A stretch of DNA of 59,692 bases from Nonomuraea turkmeniaca (lineage in GTDB: Bacteria > Actinomycetota > Actinomycetes > Streptosporangiales > Streptosporangiaceae): contig NZ_VCKY01000035.1 of the NCBI RefSeq assembly GCF_005889735.1, positions 1 to 59,692 on the forward strand. The letters run 5' to 3'. Shown here piece after piece: positions 22,913 through 30,656 of this stretch. Each line of letters starts with the position of its first letter. Position 1 is the stretch's first letter. The position numbers and the translations under genes are program-made. Below the pieces are notes generated by a model, which searched no databases, was not told the DNA's origin, and was given only the letters and a program-made list of their open reading frames with translations.

Positions 22913-23860
22913 ATGAGGACTCCGACCCCCGCTGAACGGGCCACCTTCGTGCCTTGGTCCGAGGTCAGTTACGAGCCGCCCTACGACATCGAGGCCGACT
23001 GGGTGCTGATGAGCACCTGTGCCTACCGCTGCGCGTACTGCTTCTGGGACGTGGACGCGCTGGGGGCGAAGATCTCCACTCCTGCGACAGTGGACCGGCT
23101 GGCCTCGTTCTTCGAAGGAACGGGGCTCGTCTGGCTGCTACACCTGACCGGTGGCGAACCGTTCATGTATCCGGGTTTCCTCCGACTGTGCCAATCTCTG
23201 ACCCGGCGGCACTACATCAGCATCAACACGAACGCCGATTCGCCGCGTATACGGGCGTTCACCGAGACGGTGGACCCGGAACACGTCGACTTCGTCCATT
23301 GCGGGGTCCATGAGGAACAGCGAGCCCTGAAATCGGGGCGGGGCCGCTTCATCGAGAACGTCATGTTATTCAAGAACGCAGGATTCCCGGTTTTCGCATC
23401 CGTCGTCATGGATCCACGGCTATTCCCGACATTTGGTGAAATGTGGCAGGAATATGCCGATCGGGGCGTCACGCTGATCCCGAAGGCGTTACGGGGACCA
23501 TATGAGGGCCGGACCTATCCCCGCGACTACACCGACGACCAACGCCGGCTGTTCCTCGCCTACGCCCGCCGCGCCGCCGATCACTACGCCACGCAGTTCG
23601 CCGCGAGGAAGGAGCCGCCTTCGGTCAACCCGTTCATGGACGGCCCACTGTTCCTGCATGATCGGCCGGACTACCGCGGCGTCATGTGCGGGGCGGGACA
23701 TCGATTCGTCCGTATCATGCCCGATGCCGCGATATACCGCTGCGGACCCGCCGACCTGATCGGCAACGTCGCGGAGGGTTGGTTCGAACGCCGTGAGGAC
23801 CCGTCGGTCTGCGTCGACAAGGAGTGCCCCTACTTCTGCGAGAAGTACAAGATAACGTGA
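22913..23860 (+). CDS. Radical SAM protein with Cys-rich C-terminus (SPASM-like)
   Basis: A 315-residue iron-sulfur enzyme. CAYRCAYCFW (Cys 36, 40, 43) is the radical SAM cluster motif, and LHLTGGEPFMYPGF has the GGE motif that binds S-adenosylmethionine. The C-terminus holds further cysteines (VMCGAGH, YRCGP, CVDKECPYFC) that could bind a second cluster, as in SPASM/Twitch enzymes. Trp replaces the usual aromatic pattern after the third Cys. It stands 55 bases after the two-domain oxidoreductase and ends 3 bases from the convergent WD40 gene. No ribosome site is clear. A sugar or peptide substrate is equally possible. Confidence 0.8.
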   Translation: MRTPTPAERATFVPWSEVSYEPPYDIEADWVLMSTCAYRCAYCFWDVDALGAKISTPATVDRLASFFEGTGLVWLLHLTGGEPFMYPGFLRLCQSLTRRHYISINTNADSPRIRAFTETVDPEHVDFVHCGVHEEQRALKSGRGRFIENVMLFKNAGFPVFASVVMDPRLFPTFGEMWQEYADRGVTLIPKALRGPYEGRTYPRDYTDDQRRLFLAYARRAADHYATQFAARKEPPSVNPFMDGPLFLHDRPDYRGVMCGAGHRFVRIMPDAAIYRCGPADLIGNVAEGWFERREDPSVCVDKECPYFCEKYKIT

Positions 23861-23863
23861 TCT

Positions 23864-26800
23864 TCACGACCGCTCGTTGAGCACGCGCCTTGCCTCGCCG
23901 CTCAGCAGGTCGCCCAACTCGGGGTGCTCCAGCAGGCGGCCGTGCGCGACGCGCAGCCAGTCGCGCCAGGTGCCCAGCTCCCACAGGCGCAGAGTGCTGT
24001 CCATACCCGCGCTGATCACGTAGCGCCCATCGGGGGTGACGGCCACGGAGGTCACCCATCCGCCGTGGCCGCGCAGCGGTGGCCCGAGCGGCGTGCCGTC
24101 GAGGGCCCACACGCGTACGGTGGCGTCCTGCGCCGCGCTCACCACCATCGTGCCGTCGGGGCTGAAGGCCACATCGCGGACCTCGTCGTCGTGCCCGATG
24201 AACGGGCCGCCCACCGGCCGCCCGTCGATGTCCCACAGCCGCACCGTGCGGTCGCCCGCGCCGCTCACCACCAGCGACCCGTCGGGCGAGATCGCCACGG
24301 ACTCCACCTCGCCCTCATGGCCGGAGCAGGTGATGACCGGGTCACGGCCGTGGGGAACCCAGATCCGCACAGTGCCGTCACGCCCGCCGCTGACCACGCG
24401 GCTGCCATCGGGATGGAACGCGACCGCGGTCACCGGCGCGCCATGGGCGCCGAACGGCCCTCCGACCGCGCGCCCCTCCAAGTCGGAGAGGCGGACGGAG
24501 CCGTCGTCGGACGCGCTGGCGAGCAGCGACCCGTCGGGGTGGAAGGCGACCGCGTTGACCGGAGCGGTGTGCCCGTCGAACGGCAGCCCTTCAAGACCCC
24601 CGGCGCTCCACCGGCGGACCAGCGTGTCGCTGCTGGCGCTGACCGCGAGCCGCCCGTCGGGACTGATGGCCACCCCTCTGACGCTTCCGCCGTGCTCCCC
24701 GTAGGGTTCGGCCACCAAGGCGCCGTCGAGACCGGACAGGCGCAGGGTCCTGTCGTCGCTGCCCGTCGCGATCACCCTGCCGTCGGCGCTGACGGCCATG
24801 TCGTGGATGAACTCACGGTGCACCCGCCAGGCGGGGCGGGCTTGGAGCCCACCCGCGTCCCAGCGGCGAGCCACCTCGACAGCGCTCGATCTGCCGGATG
24901 CCCGAGGCTCGGTCTGCCGCTCGAGCCAGTCCCACAGCCGCACGGTGCCGTCCAGCCCGCCGCTGACGATCAGCGTGCCGTCCTGCGACGCCGCGACAGT
25001 GGTCACAGCGTCGGCGTGGCCTGCCCACGGCTCGCCGACTTGTCTCCTGGCGTAGGGGTCCCAGATCCTGATCGTGGCGTCCTGGCCGCCGCTGACCAGG
25101 AAGTCGCCGTTGAGCCCGAACGCCAGCGCGGTGACGAAACCCTCGTGCCCGGACAGCGGCGCGCCACGCGGCAGCATGGAGCGGGGACCGACCGTCCACA
25201 GCCGGATCGCGCCGTCGCCTCCTGCGCTGGCCAGCGTCCCACCCATGGGGCTGAAGGCGAGCGCGCTCACGAAGTCGTCGTGGGCGGCCCTGGCCATGTC
25301 CCCGTCGAGTGAGCGCATGTGCGGGTCCCAGCCGTGAGAACCGTCCGGCAGTTCCCAGCGGCCGATGCCGCCCTCCGGCGTCCCGGCGACCATGAGGCCG
25401 TCGGCCGGGCTGACGGCGAGGGCTGACGCGACACGATCCAACCGCACCACCTCGCCTTCCCCCAGGCTGAACAGGGCGATGCCGCCGTCCCCGCCGGCGA
25501 TGAGCAGGCCGCCGTCAGGACTGAAGCACAACGTGTTGACGCTCTCGTCGTAGGCCTCGAGTGGCTCGCCGTGAACTTGGCCTTCGCGGGTCCACAGGCG
25601 TACCAGCCCTTCGTCGTCCGCGCTTGCCAGCAGACGGCCGTCTGGACTGAAGCACAGGGCGTTCACGGCGTCGTCATGGCCCGTGAGCGGTTCACCGTAC
25701 GGCCGGCCTTCGCGGGTCCAGAGGCGTACGAGCCGGTCATCGCCCGCGCCGGCCAGGAGGCGGCCGTCGGGGGCGATCGCGACGGCCCGTAGCGCCGCTC
25801 CGACCGCCAGCGCCCGGCGCTCACGCGAACGTGACGTCGCCACTCGGAGCGCGGCGGCGACGTCGCTGAGCGGCGGTTCGCCCGGCAGGTCCGCGAGGTT
25901 GGCCGACAGGGTACGGACGGCCAAGGCCAGAGCACTGGCCGGTTCCACCGGGAGGAGCCCCATCACCTGGGAGGCGCGCTCGCGCAGCGCCCGTTCCAGC
26001 TGGGAGCGCTCATGCCGTTTCGCCGTCTCCTTCAGGAGACGCTGCTCCCGTTCCTCCGCCTCCCACACCTCGCTGCTGGTCTCGATGAACGCTCGCTCGT
26101 CCGCGCTCAGCTCTTCGCCGCTGCGCTCCAAGTGGACGCGGGCCGCGGCGAGGCCGGCGCCGCGCAGCAGATGTTCACCGCCGGACGGGTCGGCGCGCCA
26201 GGCCCGCACCTGACGGTCCAGTTCCTGCCGCCACACCAGGAACTCGCGGCCGCTCTTCAGCCAGCCCTGCAACCGCCCCCACTCGCGCAGGAGCACATCG
26301 TGAATCAGCTCGACGGTCTCCTCGCGATCAGGCCCCTCTGCGGCGGTGACCAGCAGCCGCCGGTCGGCGAAGGCCGCGATCACCGACTGCGTGGCTGCTG
26401 CCCTGTCGGGAGCGCGCACCAACTCGGAGACACGTCGCTGCCACCGGCTGTCGGGAATGCCCTGCAGCTCATCACCCAGGTGGACGAGGTCGGTGAAGAC
26501 CTGCCGCGCCGTCTCGCGCAGCGCGGCGGGCAACGCCCGGTAGGCGTCCTCTGCCCAGTTCGCCAAGCCTCCGGTAACGCCTCCGATGTCGCGGTAGACG
26601 TCCCACAGCAGGACGCCGTCGCGGCGCAGCTTCCATAGGTCGCCGAGCGCGAACTCCAGCAGCGGCAGCACCGTGCCGCTCGCCCGCGGCTCCTCCGGCT
26701 CATCGAGTCCGGGCTCACGTGGCCGGCCCGCTACGGCGGCGCGGATGGCGTCGTCCACGATGGCCTCCGCCAGTCCCGGCTCGAAGCGGAGCCGCACCGC

Positions 26801-27982
26801 CTCGGCGGGCCGCGTGACGATCTCGATCAGTTCGTCCCTGCCCAGGAACGAGGGAACGTTGACCAGTCCCCGCTCGACCCAGTCCATGATCTCGGGAGCG
26901 GCGCCGGCCAGGCGGCTGTAGAAGTCGTCGCGCATCACCAGAACGAGGGTCGCGTCCACCTCCTGCTCGAGCAGCCGCCCGAGCTGCGCGACGAACCTGC
27001 TCCGCTCGGGCTCCTGCACGGCCACGAACAGCTCCTCGAACTGGTCGAGCACGAGCACCACGCCCTGCGGCCGGGCCCGGAGGGCGGCGGGCAGGTCGGT
27101 GGCGAATCCCGGCAGCGCACCCTCCAGCGCGCCGAGGTCAGCGGGCCGGCCGACAACGACGTCGTACCCCGCCAGTCGGGGCACCCGCCCTTCCCTCAGC
27201 TCAGGGATGAGCCCGGCCCTGACCGCGGACGACTTGCCGCTGCCCGAGGGACCGATGACCGCGAGGAAGCGCGGCTGCCGGCGCAGGCGGCCGACCATCT
27301 TGCGGACGAAGGCCTCCCGGCCGAAGAAGAAGCGCGCGTCGGCCTCCTCAAAGGGAGCCAGCGGCCGGTAGGGGCACACGTCGGTGAGCCACAGCGGCGG
27401 CCACGCCTCGCGCAGCCCCTCCGCAGGGGTGGCGAGGGCGACGCCCGACTGCCTGCCGTATCGGTCCTCGCTGAGGATCTGCCGAATCATCCCGATGACC
27501 ATGCCGGTGGACAGGTCGATCACCGGACCGCCGCTGAACCCCGTCGTCACGTCATTGCTCCGGCCGAGCTGGATCAGCGGGGAGCCGCCGAGCGGTTCGG
27601 ACACCGGGCCGAGCACCACGCCCGTGGCCCGCAATCCGTGCGTGGGAGACGCGTCCGGGTAGCCGAACGTGGCGAAGTCGGCCCCTATCGCCCCCGCAGA
27701 CGACGACAAGGCCAGAGGCGGCACATCGACGGCGGTCTCCAGCCGGACCACGGCCAAGTCGGCCGTGGCGGGATCGCGCCACGAGTCCGCCAGCACCAGA
27801 CCGCGGACGACCGACGCCCCCACGCCGATGTCGACCTCCTGGCCTGGCCCCGACCTCGCGCCGATGACCACGTGAGCGCACGTCAGGACCAGCTCGCCGG
27901 CTGAGATCACGAAGCCCGCACCCGCCGTGCGCCCCAGAGGATCGAGCACGCGGACCACGGATTCGCTGAAATCGCGTCTCAT
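23864..27982 (-). CDS. Trypsin-like protease / nSTAND NTPase / 14-blade WD40 conflict protein
   Basis: A 1372-residue three-part protein. Residues 1-195 form a trypsin-like protease with the full triad: His 37 (TCAH), Asp 75 (ADLAVV) and Ser 150 (GFSGGP). Residues about 205-650 form a STAND-class NTPase with Walker A GPSGSGKSS (244-252), Walker B VLVLDQFEELF and RDDFYSRL. After a helical linker come 14 WD repeats, enough for two seven-bladed propellers. No signal peptide is present, so it is cytoplasmic. The design is a sensor (propellers), a switch (NTPase) and an executor (protease), as in the NTP-dependent conflict systems of multicellular bacteria. A small gene lies 5 bases upstream in the same operon. 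The trigger and target are unknown. Confidence 0.88.
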   Translation of the reverse strand: MRRDFSESVVRVLDPLGRTAGAGFVISAGELVLTCAHVVIGARSGPGQEVDIGVGASVVRGLVLADSWRDPATADLAVVRLETAVDVPPLALSSSAGAIGADFATFGYPDASPTHGLRATGVVLGPVSEPLGGSPLIQLGRSNDVTTGFSGGPVIDLSTGMVIGMIRQILSEDRYGRQSGVALATPAEGLREAWPPLWLTDVCPYRPLAPFEEADARFFFGREAFVRKMVGRLRRQPRFLAVIGPSGSGKSSAVRAGLIPELREGRVPRLAGYDVVVGRPADLGALEGALPGFATDLPAALRARPQGVVLVLDQFEELFVAVQEPERSRFVAQLGRLLEQEVDATLVLVMRDDFYSRLAGAAPEIMDWVERGLVNVPSFLGRDELIEIVTRPAEAVRLRFEPGLAEAIVDDAIRAAVAGRPREPGLDEPEEPRASGTVLPLLEFALGDLWKLRRDGVLLWDVYRDIGGVTGGLANWAEDAYRALPAALRETARQVFTDLVHLGDELQGIPDSRWQRRVSELVRAPDRAAATQSVIAAFADRRLLVTAAEGPDREETVELIHDVLLREWGRLQGWLKSGREFLVWRQELDRQVRAWRADPSGGEHLLRGAGLAAARVHLERSGEELSADERAFIETSSEVWEAEEREQRLLKETAKRHERSQLERALRERASQVMGLLPVEPASALALAVRTLSANLADLPGEPPLSDVAAALRVATSRSRERRALAVGAALRAVAIAPDGRLLAGAGDDRLVRLWTREGRPYGEPLTGHDDAVNALCFSPDGRLLASADDEGLVRLWTREGQVHGEPLEAYDESVNTLCFSPDGGLLIAGGDGGIALFSLGEGEVVRLDRVASALAVSPADGLMVAGTPEGGIGRWELPDGSHGWDPHMRSLDGDMARAAHDDFVSALAFSPMGGTLASAGGDGAIRLWTVGPRSMLPRGAPLSGHEGFVTALAFGLNGDFLVSGGQDATIRIWDPYARRQVGEPWAGHADAVTTVAASQDGTLIVSGGLDGTVRLWDWLERQTEPRASGRSSAVEVARRWDAGGLQARPAWRVHREFIHDMAVSADGRVIATGSDDRTLRLSGLDGALVAEPYGEHGGSVRGVAISPDGRLAVSASSDTLVRRWSAGGLEGLPFDGHTAPVNAVAFHPDGSLLASASDDGSVRLSDLEGRAVGGPFGAHGAPVTAVAFHPDGSRVVSGGRDGTVRIWVPHGRDPVITCSGHEGEVESVAISPDGSLVVSGAGDRTVRLWDIDGRPVGGPFIGHDDEVRDVAFSPDGTMVVSAAQDATVRVWALDGTPLGPPLRGHGGWVTSVAVTPDGRYVISAGMDSTLRLWELGTWRDWLRVAHGRLLEHPELGDLLSGEARRVLNERS

Positions 27983-27987
27983 GGCGG

Positions 27988-28674
27988 TCAGCCGTAGCGG
28001 ATCAGATAGCAGCCGACCCTGGTGCTCCGGGTGTCGATCCAGCCCGCGACGGCGTGCTTCGGACGGGAGAAAAGAGAGCCGGTCAGCCGCACGTTGTCCT
28101 CGGGCGCGCCGATGGAGAGCCTGACCAGGAGCGAATCGTCGGCGTCGACCTCACCGGAGACCACGCGTCGCCCGGCACCCACCTGTCGCCACACGCCGCC
28201 GAGCCGCCGCCCGTTCACCAGATCGATGACCAGCGCGGCTCGGCCACCGTCCCAGTGCACCGAGAACGCGCCCGCGAAGTCTCCCGGCGTCACCTCGCCC
28301 CGGCGAAAGACCGGGAGCAACCGCGGCGCCGCCTTCTTGCCGAAGAACGCGTAACGCTCCTGCCGCCAATAGGTGACCCCCGCGATCGCATTCTTGCGCG
28401 CGGCGAACAGATAACCGGTGAACTCCTGGGTGTCGAGGCCGTTGAAATCGTGAATGCCGAGCCGTATCTCGTGCGGCCGCTCACCGCCGAAAGCGGCCGT
28501 CACCTCGTGCTCGGACTGAAACCGATAACTGAAATACGACCCGCGCAGCGGGAGCTTTCCTTCGGCCGCCTCCAGTCGGAGACGGCCGAGCCAGCCATCG
28601 TCGTACCACGTGTATTGACCGACGAAGTCTGATGCATGAAGGATGGGCGGCGAGACGGCGTCGATGATGTCCAT
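27988..28674 (-). CDS. Uncharacterised partner of the trypsin-nSTAND-WD40 protein
   Basis: A 228-residue protein that I do not recognise. It is rich in aromatic and charged residues with alternating beta-strand character (QYTWYDDGWLGRLRL, FSYRFQSEHEV, FNGLDTQEFTGYLFAA, CYLIRYG) and has no signal peptide or membrane helix. It begins at an ATG set 8 bases after a good -10, which indicates a leaderless start. It is the first gene of the operon and ends 5 bases before the large protease-NTPase, so the two are surely co-expressed. It may be the sensor for ligand, a protease substrate or the effector; sequence alone does not decide. Confidence 0.62.
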   Translation of the reverse strand: MDIIDAVSPPILHASDFVGQYTWYDDGWLGRLRLEAAEGKLPLRGSYFSYRFQSEHEVTAAFGGERPHEIRLGIHDFNGLDTQEFTGYLFAARKNAIAGVTYWRQERYAFFGKKAAPRLLPVFRRGEVTPGDFAGAFSVHWDGGRAALVIDLVNGRRLGGVWRQVGAGRRVVSGEVDADDSLLVRLSIGAPEDNVRLTGSLFSRPKHAVAGWIDTRSTRVGCYLIRYG

Positions 28675-28682
28675 CGAGATCG

Positions 28683-28711
28683 ACGATAGGGCCGGGAAAC
28701 CGGCGGCACAA
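28683..28711 (-). promoter_or_regulatory. Promoter of the trypsin-nSTAND operon, leaderless
   Basis: Read on the minus strand, TTGTGC (28711-28706), a 17-base spacer and TATCGT (28688-28683) precede the ATG at 28674 by 8 bases. No Shine-Dalgarno is present. The promoter lies in the 51-base gap shared with the divergent deacetylase gene. Confidence 0.55.
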
Positions 28712-28725
28712 CAGGCGGAGGCGGG

Positions 28726-29454
28726 GTGGGCGACGCGGACCCGGCGGTGATCGTCTCGCCTCATCCGGACGACGCGGTGCTGTCGGCTTGGCACGTTCTC
28801 ACGCGACCGGGCGCGCAGGCGGTGATCACCGTCTTCGCAGGCGTTCCCGGGCCGGAGGCACGGCCCTCGCCCTGGGACCGGCTGACCGGTTGCGACGATC
28901 CCATCGCCCGCGCCGTCGAACGGAGGCGCGAGGACAAGGCCGCGCTGGCACTGGCCGGATGCCTGCCCGCGCATCTCGACTTCGTCGGCGCGTCACACCG
29001 GGACGGTCGCCCCGTTGACGGGGTCGCTCTACGTGAGGCCCTGAAGGCCGCGATCGTCGCGGTCACCTCTGCGGCGGAGGTCTGGATTCCCGCCGGGATC
29101 GGGGGGCACCCCGACCACATCGCCGCACGCGACGCCGCCCTGGCGGTGACGGCGGGCATGCGACGCATGCTCTACGCCGACCTGCCCTACGCCGCCCGCT
29201 TCGGCTGGCCGCCCTGGGTGGCAGCGGGCCGGCCGGACGGGCCCCTGGACGTGGACGGCTGGTGGCATGCGCAGCTCGACGGCCTTGGTGCCGGCAGACC
29301 ACTGGTCTGCCGGCTCGACGAGCGGGCCCGAGCGGGCAAGCGGGCCGCGATCGGCCGCTACCGCAGCCAGGTCGCCGCCCTGGCCGGCGGCTCCGCCGAC
29401 GACTTCCCTGACGGCCCGACCTGGGCCTTCGAAGTGGCGTGGGAAATCCGATGA
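28726..29454 (+). CDS. PIG-L / LmbE family N-deacetylase
   Basis: A 242-residue zinc hydrolase of the LmbE-like fold that removes acetyl groups from amino-sugars such as GlcNAc conjugates. The metal motif SPHPDDAVLSAW (His 13, Asp 15, Asp 16) and the second motif GGHPDHIAARDAAL are intact, giving the His/Asp/His zinc set. GTG at 28726 follows a G-rich site (GGAGGCGGG). It is divergent from the conflict operon and followed 22 bases later by a mutarotase-like gene. Its presence with a glycosyltransferase nearby suggests amino-sugar tailoring of a small molecule, but direct proof is lacking. Confidence 0.82.
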   Translation: MGDADPAVIVSPHPDDAVLSAWHVLTRPGAQAVITVFAGVPGPEARPSPWDRLTGCDDPIARAVERRREDKAALALAGCLPAHLDFVGASHRDGRPVDGVALREALKAAIVAVTSAAEVWIPAGIGGHPDHIAARDAALAVTAGMRRMLYADLPYAARFGWPPWVAAGRPDGPLDVDGWWHAQLDGLGAGRPLVCRLDERARAGKRAAIGRYRSQVAALAGGSADDFPDGPTWAFEVAWEIR

Positions 29455-29476
29455 ACCCGAGCCGGGAGGCAGCCCC

Positions 29477-30250
29477 ATGAGCGGCATCGAGGTGCGTGTG
29501 GACGCTGGGCACGGCGGCAGGTGGACGTCGCTGCGCGGCCCGGACGGCAAGGAGTGGCTGTGGCGCCGGCACGCCCCGGAACGTGCTCGCGTGCGCCCCG
29601 GTGACCCCTTCGTGGACGCGGGCGGTCTCGAGGAGTGCTTCCCCACCGTCGCCGGCGAACCTGACCACGGCGACGTGTGGTCGCGCCCCTGGGATCCGGA
29701 CGGCGACGGTCTCACCGTGCGGGGCGACGGATACCGGCTCCACCGCGCGATCGTCACCGACGGCGCCATGCTGACGGCTTCCTACGTGCTCCGCGGCACG
29801 CCGGGACGCCGCTTCATCTGGGCCGCGCACGCCCTGCTCGACCTGTCGTACGAGGCCAGGCTCCAGTTGCCGGAAGGGCACCCGATGGACGTCAGCACGG
29901 ACGACGCCGACTACACCGCCCGCTGGCCGTTGGCGGACGGCGTCGACATGAGCGGCTTCGGGCGCGACGACGGGTCCGTGACGTTCCTCATGCTGGCAGG
30001 GCTGGATGCGGCGACGATCCGCGATGGCGCCTCCGCTCTCACGATGAGGCTGACAGTCGCGAACCAGCCGACCGCCATCGCGGTCTGGCGCAATCTCGGC
30101 GGTTGGCCCCAGGCGGAGCCGTACCGGTCGATCGGCGTCGAGCCGATGATCGGCGCACGTGCGGGGCTGATCCGGGCAGAACCGGGCCGGGCGGGCATCA
30201 TCCCCCCGGACGGTGAGGTCCGCTGGACGTTGCGCGTGACCGCGTCCTGA
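29477..30250 (+). CDS. Aldose 1-epimerase (mutarotase)-like protein
   Basis: A 257-residue protein of the galactose-mutarotase-like beta-sandwich type. Supporting blocks are GGRWTSLRGPDGKEWLW at the start, the acid pocket FVDAGGLEECFPTVAG, FIWAAHALLDLSYEAR, and the C-terminal AVWRNLGGWPQ then SIGVEPMIGA. The last is near the usual position of the catalytic glutamate. ATG at 29477 has GGGAGG 7 bases upstream. It is co-directional with the PIG-L gene (22-base gap) and the Trypco1 gene (28-base gap). It probably equilibrates or binds a sugar made by the surrounding enzymes. Confidence 0.7.
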   Translation: MSGIEVRVDAGHGGRWTSLRGPDGKEWLWRRHAPERARVRPGDPFVDAGGLEECFPTVAGEPDHGDVWSRPWDPDGDGLTVRGDGYRLHRAIVTDGAMLTASYVLRGTPGRRFIWAAHALLDLSYEARLQLPEGHPMDVSTDDADYTARWPLADGVDMSGFGRDDGSVTFLMLAGLDAATIRDGASALTMRLTVANQPTAIAVWRNLGGWPQAEPYRSIGVEPMIGARAGLIRAEPGRAGIIPPDGEVRWTLRVTAS

Positions 30251-30278
30251 CGAATTCCCCCATCAAAGGAGGCTGCCG

Positions 30279-30656
30279 GTGCGCGACTTCGTCGAGGTGC
30301 CCTTGCCGGACGGGACCGTGCTCATTGTGGAGGCCGAACACGAGCCGCGCGGCGGAGTCGTGGCTGCGGGGCGGCTGCACGACGTGGCCTCGGCCGCGAC
30401 GGAAAGTTTCGACATGGCGATCAACCGGCTGCAGACGGCCGCGGGAGCCGTCGTCGGCCGCATGCGCCACCTGGCCCAGCCGCCGAGCGAGGTCACGGTG
30501 GAGTTCGCGGTGAAGTTGGCCACCCAGGCCGGCGTCGTGATCGCGAACACCAGTGCCGAGGCGAACCTCAAGGTGACGCTCCGGTGGACCCTGGACGGCC
30601 ACGCGCAGCCCGCGGTCACCGAGGCCGATGCGGAAGAGCCGCCTCCTGTCCAGTGA
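30279..30656 (+). CDS. Trypsin-co-occurring domain 1 (Trypco1) protein, CU044_2847 type
   Basis: A 125-residue single-domain protein: FVEVPLPDGTVLIVEAEHE, a central helix, then EVTVEFAVKLATQAGVVIAN and TSAEANLKVTLRW. This matches the Trypco1 family, named for its habit of lying near trypsin-like proteases in conflict loci, and such a protease is encoded 2.3 kb away. AAAGGAGG stands 6 bases before the GTG start. Its 3' end overlaps the convergent NRPS gene by 41 bases. It may be the inhibitor, adaptor or substrate of the trypsin module; the role is inference from co-occurrence. Confidence 0.8.
   Translation: MRDFVEVPLPDGTVLIVEAEHEPRGGVVAAGRLHDVASAATESFDMAINRLQTAAGAVVGRMRHLAQPPSEVTVEFAVKLATQAGVVIANTSAEANLKVTLRWTLDGHAQPAVTEADAEEPPPVQ

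Noticed and set aside
24000..26000. Repeated DNA units in the WD40 region taken as a tandem repeat or CRISPR-like array
   Set aside because: The periodicity comes from protein-level WD repeats that are diverged at DNA level; there are no identical repeats with spacers.
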